A DNA stretch of 64,000 nucleotides from Brasenia schreberi. Its lineage: Eukaryota; Streptophyta; Magnoliopsida; Nymphaeales; Cabombaceae. Shown piece by piece: positions 56,825 to 64,000 of this stretch. The stretch covers positions 33,880,501 through 33,944,500 of the forward strand of contig JAYKKT010000091.1 in the NCBI GenBank assembly GCA_036023115.1, read 5' to 3'. Position numbers and translations under genes: made by a program. How positions within the stretch are numbered: the stretch's first letter is position 1; each line of letters opens with the position of its first letter. Under the pieces are notes generated by a model. That model did no database searches and was not told the DNA's origin. It saw only the letters and a program-made list of their open reading frames with translations.

Positions 56825-57409
56825 ATGGAATGTAAGTTTGATCATTTGGTTACTTCAGAGGACATAGAAATTAAAATTGGCACACATTGCATTTCTCAAA
56901 AGGAAAGTTTTAAATACCTAGGATCAATTTTTCAAAGTGATGGAAGAACTTATGGAGATGTTACACATAGAATTAATGTTGGTTGGTTAAAATGGAGAGG
57001 AGCATCAAGTATTCTTTGTGATAAGAAGATACTATTAAAGTTAAAAGGTAAATATTATAAAGCAGCAATTAGACCTGCCATATTTTATGGTTCTGAGTGT
57101 TAGGCAATTAATCATCAACATGTACAAAAGATGTCTGTGACAGAAATGAAGATGTTGAGATGGATGAATAGTCATAAAAGAAAAAATGGTATACATAATG
57201 AGATTATTAGAAATAAATTATGTGTGGCACCAATAGAGGATAAAATGAGAGAATATCATTTAAGGTGGTTTGGACATATAGAAAGAAGATCCAAAGAAGA
57301 ATGTGTAAGAATGTATGAAAAACTATATTTTGAAAGTAATAGAAGAGGTAGAGGACGACCACAAAAGTGCTGGAAAGAAATAATAAAGAATGATCTATCT
57401 AACAATTGA
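56825..57409 (+). pseudogene. RTE copy F C-terminal region
   Basis: Two frames split by a stop near 57101: ECKFDHLVTSEDIEIKIGTH, ESFKYLGSIFQSDGR, then NEIIRNKLCVAPIEDKMREY and RRGRGRPQKCWKEIIKNDL. Conserved post-RT domain of the family. Confidence 0.82.
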
Positions 57410-58679
57410 TCATATTGACGGTGGTAATGATCAAACAATATCTAGGATAAGAACGTACAAATGGTGATAGTGATCAAGCAATGATTATATCTTGACATTT
57501 TAGAGTTATATTTTGACTACGAGGCAGGAATATTTAGAGTATAAGCATGATTATAAAGACAACTTGTAATATTTTATTTGTTGCTTGCAATCTAACAAAC
57601 CTAAGATACACACGGAATTGTTCCGTCATTCATTGCAAAAAAAAACGGATCAATCTAGTTTGACTTCTATTGGAGTCTTATTTTATGTTTTTCTCCATGT
57701 TGAGGAATCTTCTTTGGTCCCTTGGGTTGGCTAATGCAATCATTCGGGTTGATACTTTCCAGTTATCCAAAAAGTCCAATAACAGTAGTAGCATCTTCAC
57801 AGCATGTCGAGCAATATAGCTCACATGGCTACGGAATCTATTAATTTAAAACCAGAACCGAAACTAACCGTTTTAAACCGTTGGTTTTGTCTTTTTATTA
57901 ATTTTTATAAATTTTGAAATTTCTAATAAATTATCAGTTCCGAATTCAAACCGAAACTTCTTCGAAACCAATGATTTAAAAACCGAAACCAGAACCTATC
58001 TCTATCCGGTTCAATTATAGGTCCATGTTCTGGGTTTAATCATTCTACCAGGTATCCAAAAATCCAATAACAAAAGCAGCATGCGCACAACACATGGAGC
58101 AACAGCTCACCTGACTAAGGTATCGACTCATAAGTTGGCTATTAAAAAAACAAAGAACCCCAACAGTATCAAACGGTGCTGCACCCGAAGATTTCAATTA
58201 ATGAATCACCTCCAAAATAAAGAGAGAGAGAGAGACTTCGAAAGCCAATTTAAACAAAAGGAAAGGAAAATATTAAACTTATTATTAAAATATTAGAAAT
58301 AGAAAAAAGAGAGAAAATAACAGACCGAGCGATTCATCTCTTAGTGGCTTGGTTTCTGCCCAGGCCGGTTCAATATATCAACTGAACTGATTCACAGTCC
58401 GGTTCCCGGTTAAACCAGTCGGTCCGGTTTCACAAACTATGATTATTGGGATAATTTTTTATTAGTTAACTTGTTAACTTTTAAGTTTTCTTCATGTTAA
58501 GGGATGGATTATACGTACATACGTACTAAAAAAGGTAGAATGATGAACTGTTGAAGGTGTTAACTCTTGCCAAAACTCACATAAGCAACAGTCTTCCATG
58601 CTCGTGTCATATAGGATTCACCACCAAAATGATGTGTGCAAGTGATGTAGCACTTGAACTTCCCTTTGTGAGTCGACCT
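57399..58679. other. Unassigned sequence with AACCGG-rich patches
   Basis: Directly after the truncated RTE lies a stretch (57399-57650) with TATTTAGAGTATAAGCATG, faintly like a copia LTR start but not assignable. GAACCGAAAC/GGTTT-rich patches lie at 57835-58025 and 58355-58435, and a GA run at 58219-58233. No gene. Confidence 0.4.
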
Positions 58680-58785
58680 TCAATGGGGAGGTCGAAGCCA
58701 TATGCACGCCCTGAGTGTCGACCTCATGACCTTCAATTTGTGAGTTGATCCCCTAGCCAGGTCGGCTAACCTAAACAGTGTGTTA
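58680..58785 (-). mobile_element. tRNA-derived SINE-like copy S6
   Basis: Minus strand: AGCCGACCTGGCTAGGGGATC (A-box-like), GGTCATGAGGTCGACACTCAGGGCGTGC (B-box-like), then TTCGACCTCCCC. Near-complete family layout. Confidence 0.5.
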
Positions 58786-58857
58786 GTGATGTGTGTGAAA
58801 CAGATCAAAGAGAAACTTACTAACTGTAGAACTAATACAAACTGTAAAACTTTTTTT

Positions 58858-58955
58858 TCCGGCTACAATGGGCGGCTGATGCCATGAACTCCCCAGAGAG
58901 TCGAACTCCCGCCTATGGGAACAGCGTCAGAGCAACCTGTCATTGAGCTATCAAC
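58858..58955 (-). mobile_element. tRNA-derived SINE-like copy S7
   Basis: Minus strand: TGATAGCTCAATGACAGGTTG closely resembles a tRNA D-arm/A-box, and GGGAGTTCGACTCTCTGGGG resembles a B-box. This is the most tRNA-like member. Confidence 0.55.
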
Positions 58956-58974
58956 TTAGAAGAAACATATTTAT

Positions 58975-59062
58975 AGTGGGGCGGCCAAAACCACATGGGC
59001 ACCCCAGGTATCGAACTCATGACCTTCAAGTACTTGTGAGTCAATCCTTAGCCAGGTTCTCT
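58975..59062 (-). mobile_element. tRNA-derived SINE-like copy S8
   Basis: Minus strand: AACCTGGCTAAGGATTGACTC then GTCATGAGTTCGATACCTGG, GGTGCCCATGTGGTTTTGGC. Third copy within 400 bp. Confidence 0.5.
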
Positions 59063-59084
59063 CTCTCTCTCTAGGCTATAGCCT

Positions 59085-59150
59085 TAACACCCGTACACTC
59101 ATGCATGCTTCGAGAATCAAACTCCGCACCAACTACGTGGGAGACATTGA
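59085..59150 (-). mobile_element. tRNA-derived SINE-like fragment S9
   Basis: Minus strand: CTCCCACGTAGTTGGTGCGGAGTTTGATTCTCGAAGC, the B-box end of the family only. Confidence 0.4.
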
Positions 59151-59290
59151 CGGACTCAGGATTTTTTTGAGCGAGCACACTTGTATTTCAAGTCAACAAA
59201 GCACTTGTGTTTCTCTATATTCAGTGATAAGCCATGATTTTTTTGGATTTAAGGTGGAACCCATGCTTCACCTCACCCTAAAATAGGTCC
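59151..59290. repeat. Dispersed GGATTTAAGAATTTTTTTTGAG repeat, copy 2
   Basis: Counterpart of 53826-53965: GACGGACTCAGGATTTTTTTGAGCGAG and CACTTGTGTTTCTCTATAT blocks. Confidence 0.5.
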
Positions 59291-59636
59291 TCCACAGGAG
59301 CCACAAAACCCTCCTAGATGAGCTAGAACTCTGCATGCTCCTCTACCTTGAACTTTGTAGCGCAAATGGTTGTATTACATAATTAACCTAAATTACTGAT
59401 TAATACTAGGATGAAATAAGTAACTATTAACTTATGATGTGAATCATGAGATGTCAAATACTACAACAACAACAAGTAAGCCTTTTCCCATACTTGGATT
59501 CTTTGTTTCTATAGAGCTTTATCATGTGCCTTGTTAGCAGTTAATTCACAATAAGCTAGATCATTCTTTATTGTTTCTTTCCAACACTTTTATGGTCATC
59601 CTCTACCTCTTTTAATACTTTCCAAATTTAGTTTTT

Positions 59637-59650
59637 TATACCTTCTTATA
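59637..59650. repeat. Left target-site duplication of RTE copy D
   Basis: TATACCTTCTTATA, repeated exactly at 61237-61250. Uninterrupted relatives (for example copy B near 21575) have only one version of this site. Confidence 0.93.
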
Positions 59651-60075
59651 ATCTTTTTAATGAAAATAAAGATGTTAGTATTAGTTTAGGAGATTTAGCT
59701 AAGCCAGAAAAGTATATAAACCATAATTTCTATCGACGTATTCAAAAGAATGAAGTCAAAGAGGCTCTTAAACATATGAAGGGTGGTAAATCGGTACGAC
59801 CAGATAATATTCCTATAGAAGTTTGGAAAATACTAGGAGAAATAGGAATCACTTGGCTCACAAGACTATTTAATGAAATATGGAAAAACCAAAAGATGCC
59901 CGAGGAATGGAGAGCAAGTACACTTATACCCATATATAAAAACAAGAGAGACATTCAAAATTGTGTGAATTATCGAGATATCAAATTAATGAGCCATACT
60001 ATGAAATTATGAGAAAGAATTATCGAACGTAGGTTAAGACAAGTATAAAGTACAACAGAGAACCAATTTGGATTC

Positions 60076-60534
60076 ATGCCAGGCAAATATACTATCGAAG
60101 CGATTCACCTTTTGAGACGTCTTATGGAACATTTTAGAGCAAAACAGAAAGACCTTCACATGATATTTATTGATCTAGAAAAAGCTTATGATAGGGTACC
60201 GAGGGAGGTTCTTTGGAGAACCTTAGAAAAAAGAGGTATCCCATTGACATATATTAGCCTTATAAGAGACATGTATGATGGTGCAAAAACATGTGTGAGG
60301 ACTCATGAAGGAACGACAGACTTCTTTGAAGTTAATATTGGGTTACATCAAGGATCAACTTTAAGTCCATACTTATTTATAATGGTGATGGATGAGTTAA
60401 CAAAACATATTCAAGATGAAGTACCTTGGTGTATGTTATTTGCAGATGACATTGTATTAGTGGAGGAGTCTAAGGAAAAAGTTAATAGAAAATTGGAACT
60501 ATGGAAAGAAACAGTAGAAAGCAAAGGCCTCTGA
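60076..60534 (+). pseudogene. RTE copy D reverse transcriptase core
   Basis: 152 codons containing [35 protein letters not shown] (first Asp), [20 protein letters not shown] and [13 protein letters not shown] (Asp pair), i.e. fingers and palm of a complete RT core. This is the best preserved RT in the window. A stop upstream (60011) and one at 60533 isolate it. Confidence 0.9.
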
Positions 60535-60610
60535 CTTAGTAGAACAAAGACAGAATATATGGAATGTAAGTTTGATCATTTGGTTACTTCAGAGGACATA
60601 GAAATTAAAA

Positions 60611-61087
60611 TTGGCACACATTGCCCAAAAGAAAAGTTTTAAATACCTAGGGTCAATTTTTCAGAGTGATGGAAGAATTGATGGAGATGTTACGCATAGA
60701 ATTAATGCTGGTTGGTTAAAATGGAGAGGAGCATCAGGCATTCTTTGTGATAAGAAGATACCATTAAAGTTAAAAGGTAAATATTATAGAGCAACAATTA
60801 GGCCTGCTATGTTTTATGGTTATGAGTGTTGGGCAATTAATCATCAACATGTACAAAAGATATCTGTGACAAAAATGAAGATGTTAAGATGGATGAGTGG
60901 TCACACAAGAAAAGACCGTATACATAATGAGGTTATTAGAAACAAATTAGGAGTGGAACCAATAGAGGATAAAATGAGAGAACATCGTTTAAGATGGTTT
61001 GGACATATAGAAAGAAGATCAAAAGAAGAACCTGTAAGAAGGTTAGAAAAACTAAATTTGGAAAGTATTAAAAGAGGTAGAGGATGA
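60611..61087 (+). pseudogene. RTE copy D C-terminal region
   Basis: 158 codons: KKSFKYLGSIFQSDGR, GDVTHRINAGWLKWRGASGI, FYGYECWAINHQHVQKI, RWFGHIERRSKEE, ending at KRGRG where a TGA replaces the Arg codon of GRGRP. The frame begins after a small deletion near 60625. Confidence 0.85.
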
Positions 61088-61236
61088 CCACAAAAGTGTT
61101 GGAAAGAAACAATAAAGAATGATCTAGCTTATTGGGAGTTAACTGCTAACATGGCACACGATAGGGATATGTGGAAACAAAGAATCCATGTTGCCGACCC
61201 TGTCTAGTATGGGAAAAGGCTTTGTTGTTGTTGTTG

Positions 61237-61250
61237 TATACCTTCTTATA
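61237..61250. repeat. Right target-site duplication of RTE copy D
   Basis: TATACCTTCTTATA, identical to 59637-59650. Confidence 0.93.
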
Positions 61251-61666
61251 GGTTCTTCTTCTGATCTTCTTTCTATATGTCCAAACCATCTTAAACGATA
61301 TTCTCTCATTTTATCCTCTATTGGTGTCACTCCTAATTTGTTTCGAATAACCTCATTATGTATACGGTATTTTCTTGTATAACCACTCATCCATCTCAAC
61401 ATCTTCATTTCTGTTATAAACATCTTTTGTACATGTTGATGGTTAACTGCCAAACACTCAGAACCATAAAACATGACAGGTTTAATTGTTGCTCTATAAT
61501 ATTTACCTTTTAACTTTAATGGTATCTTCTTATCATAAAGAATACCTGATGCTCCTCTCCATTTTAACCAACCAGCATTAATTTTATGCATAACATCTCC
61601 ATCAATTCTTCCATCACTTTGAAAAATTGACCCTAGGTATTTAAAACTTTCCTTTTGGGGATGCAA
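61251..61666 (-). pseudogene. RTE copy C C-terminal region
   Basis: QKESFKYLGSIFQSDGRIDG, INAGWLKWRGASGI, TRKYRIHNEVIRNKLGV and MREYRLRWFGHIERRSEEEP, then the frame runs into copy D in antisense (down to 61139). The last about 37 codons of that open frame are a junction product and not part of the family protein. Confidence 0.85.
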
Positions 61667-62175
61667 TGTGTGCCAATTTTAAATTCTATGTCTTGTAAAG
61701 TAACAAAATGATCAAACTTACATTCCATATATTTTGTCTTTGTTCTACTAAGTCGGAGGCCTTTGCTTTCTAATGCTTCTCTCCATAGTTCTAATTTTCT
61801 ATTAACTTTTTCCTTAGACTCCTCCACTAACACAATGTCATTTGCAATTAACATACACCAAGGCACTTCATCTTGAATATGTTTTGTTAACTCATCAATC
61901 ACCATTATAAATAAGTGTAGACTTAAAGTTGATCCTTGATGTAACCCAATATTAACTTCAAAAAAGTGTGACATTCCTTCATGAGTCTTCACACATGTTT
62001 TTGCACCATCGTACATGTCTCTTATAAGGATAATATATGTCAATGAGATACTTCTTTTTTCCAAGGTTCTCCAAAGAAACTCCTTTGGTACCCTATAATA
62101 AGTTTTTTCTAGATTAATAAATATCATGTGAAGGTCTTTCCTTTTTGCTCTAAAATGTTTCATAAGACGTATCAA
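61633..62175 (-). pseudogene. RTE copy C reverse transcriptase core
   Basis: 180 codons: HMIFINLEKTYYRVPKEFLW (first catalytic Asp changed to Asn, IDLE to INLE), [33 protein letters not shown] (second Asp box damaged) and the start of the C-terminal part. Long open frame, but at least two catalytic positions are altered, so decayed. Confidence 0.88.
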
Positions 62176-64000
62176 AAGCTAAATCGCTTCAACAGTAGAT
62201 CTGCCTAGCATAAATCCAAATTGGTTCTCTATTGTACTTGATACTTGTCTTAATCTACGTTCGATAATTCTTTCCCACAATTTCATAGTATGATTCATTA
62301 ACTTGATAGCTCAATAATTCGCACAATTCTAAATGTCTTCATTATTCTTATATATGGGTATAAGTGTACTCGCTCTCCATTCCTCGGGTATCTTTTGGTT
62401 TCTCCATATTTCATTAAATAGTCTTGTAAGCCAAGTGATTCCTATTTCTCCTAGTATTTTCTAAACTTCTATAGTAATATTGTCTGCTCCTACCAATTTA
62501 CCACCCTTCATATGTTTAAGAGTCTCTTTGACTTCATTCTTTTGAATACGTCAGTAGAAATTGTGGTTTATATACTTTTTGTATTTGGCTAACTCTCCTA
62601 AGCTAATACTAACACCTTTATTTTCATTAAAAAGCTTATAAAAATCATGTTTCCATCTATTTCTTATATCATCATTTGCCACTATAATTTTTTCATCATC
62701 GTCTTTCATGCATCTAACAGAATTAAGATCTTTAGTTTTCTTATCTCTAGCTCTAGCTATCCAAAAAATATTTCTTTCACCGTCTTTTGAGTTGCATTTT
62801 TTATATAAATCTTCCCAAATTTTAGCTTTTGCTTCACTAACAACATTTTCCGCTTCCTTCTTTGCTTTCTTATAAGCCTCTAAAGTTTCACTAGTTTTCT
62901 TAGCATAATATAATTTGTAACATGCCCTCTTTGCTTTGATTTTATTTTACATTACTTCATTCCACCGCCAAGCTTCTTTTTGTGCCAATACACTTCCCTT
63001 AGATTCACCTAACAAATCTTTCGCCACTTTCCTAATATGTATAGCCATATTGTTCCACATATCACAAGGTGTACTAACATAATTCAAAGCATCTCCTTGA
63101 AGGACTTTCTGTTTAAATATATCTTCTTTCTCGCTTTTGAGGTTCCACTATTTAGTCTGAATAGCTCGATGCACTCTTTTCTTCTTTATCTATTTTTTTA
63201 TTTGTAAATTCATATCTAATAGTCGATGTTCAGTGGTTAAACTTTCTCTTGGAATTACCTTGCAATCTTTACAACACGCTCTACCTTTTTTTCTATAAAT
63301 AAAATAATCAATTTGTGTTTGTGATAAGCCACTCTTATAAGTAATTAAATGTTCATATCATTTTTTGAAGATTGTATTGACTATAAAGAGATAAAATACC
63401 GTAGAAAAATTTAAAATCTTCCTACCTTCCTCATTTATATCCCCAAAACCAAAGTTTCCATGAATACCTTGATATCCTAATGCCTCTTTACTGACATGTC
63501 CATTTAAGTCTCCTCCTAAACAAATCATCTCCCTTTATGGAATCCTTTGAATCACCTTATCTAACTCTTCCCAAAAAGTTGTCTTTATACTATCTTCTAG
63601 GCCTACTTGAGGTGCGTAAGCACAAACTATATTCAAAACCTTTGCTCCTAATACTAATTTCAATGTCATGATTCGATCACCATATTGTTGTATGTCTACT
63701 ACACTATCCTTTAAATGTTTATTTATGATAATATTAACTCCGTTTCGAGCCTTCTCCTTACTTGAGTACTATAATTTAAAACTTATATTCTCTATATCCT
63801 TTGCTTTTTCTCCAACCCACTTTGTCTCTTATAAACATAGAATATGAATATTTCGCCGAATCATAGTATCTACCACCTCCATTAGCTTACCGGATAATGT
63901 TCCGATATTTCAAGAACCAATACAAATCTTATTATCTAGGATTAGCTTCCTTACCCCCCTCCCCCCTCCGCATCTGTCTATATTGAAAATGCGGAGATCC

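Larger units (their letters stand above)
54291..57398 (+). mobile_element. RTE-clade LINE copy F, 3' end missing
   Basis: Starts ACTCCGCCCATGTAAGGG and runs 3.1 kb through the endonuclease (NKIRIGS, TMIKRNIYIL, QETKWIG near 54675-54800), linker, RT and the C-terminal GRGRPQKCW. It stops at AATGATCTATC (57398), about 110 bp short of the normal TTG tail, where unrelated sequence begins. The palm box FADD is altered near 56700 (FTYD-like). Several stops; pseudogenic. Confidence 0.9.
59651..61236 (+). mobile_element. RTE-clade LINE copy D, 5'-truncated, nested in copy C
   Basis: 1586 bp from the linker/RT border (ATCTTTTTAATGAAAATAAA) to the TTG-repeat tail at 61236, flanked by a perfect 14-bp target duplication. 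It covers RT and the C-terminus and lacks the endonuclease, as expected from incomplete reverse transcription. It retains [10 protein letters not shown] (catalytic Asp pair) near 60436 and has relatively few stops (near 60011, 60533, a shift at about 60625, 61088), so it is among the youngest copies here. Confidence 0.94.
59463..64000 (-). mobile_element. RTE-clade LINE copy C, interrupted and cut by the window edge
   Basis: On the minus strand the 3' tail is at 59463. The C-terminal block is broken at 59650 by copy D and resumes at 61251. The element continues through RT (61633-62175), linker (about 62750-63300), endonuclease (about 63300-63920) and leader to the end of the window. It is thus probably full length, with its 5' end outside. 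The catalytic box reads IANDI instead of FADDI near 61850, so the RT would be dead even without its stops. Confidence 0.9.

Noticed and set aside
58858..58955. Possible functional tRNA gene
   Set aside because: Only the A- and B-box-like parts fit; no acceptor stem pairing or anticodon arm could be drawn, and sister copies share the same extra sequence.

Overview
This is AT-rich nuclear DNA from a flowering plant, most likely not a grass. It holds plant-type RTE LINEs, a Ty1/copia element with plant hallmarks, fragments of intron-containing plant genes (an ABCG3-like transporter and a translation factor eIF2B-alpha piece), tRNA-derived SINE-like copies and long TA/GA microsatellites. I see no intact protein-coding host gene, no rRNA or functional tRNA gene, and nothing bacterial or CRISPR-like. 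The window is a transposon graveyard built by repeated nested insertion around the 3' half of one decayed gene.

Layout. 1-990: AT-rich with small duplications. About 997-5050: two diverged LTR-like sequences of one family on the minus strand, each with a TATA-type promoter, plus minisatellites. 5025-5455: possible exons of an unidentified host gene on the minus strand. 5986-7069: 20-nt minisatellite and LTR-like ends. 7200-7770: GC-richer stretch. 7771-10931: featureless. 10932-16271: RTE LINE copy A on the minus strand, whose internal part is tandemly repeated about four times, one unit carrying a 402-bp insertion. 16581-18091: SINE-like copy, possible hAT-like element and a small dispersed repeat. 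19303-21372: inverted repeat with 0.62-0.68 kb arms, about 98% alike by eye. 21374-24608: nearly full-length RTE copy B, minus strand. 24695-37637: exons of the ABCG3-like pseudogene, plus strand, split by a 9.28-kb copia element (25233-34508, perfect 5-bp target duplication). That element contains a second, minus-strand non-autonomous LTR element (28619-32687) carrying an eIF2B-alpha gene fragment and a 4 x 305-bp tandem repeat. 37638-46612: no genes seen, only short repeats. 46613-46936: CACTA-like end. 46937-50420: full-length RTE copy E with a 15-bp target duplication and a 263-bp RTE fragment nested inside. 50421-54290: an inverted LTR-like fragment, a 97-bp TA microsatellite and small repeats. 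54291-57398: RTE copy F, cut short at its 3' end. 57399-59462: SINE-like cluster. 59463-64000: RTE copy C (minus, running off the right edge), interrupted by copy D (plus), with a 14-bp target duplication.

How it works together. All coding regions seen carry stops or frameshifts, so the loci look inactive. The interest lies in the rearrangements: the captured gene fragment, the LINE-internal tandem array, the large hairpin, the nested insertions that give a relative chronology, and fused reading frames across element junctions. No tools were run; identities are by eye and assignments rest on recognised protein motifs.
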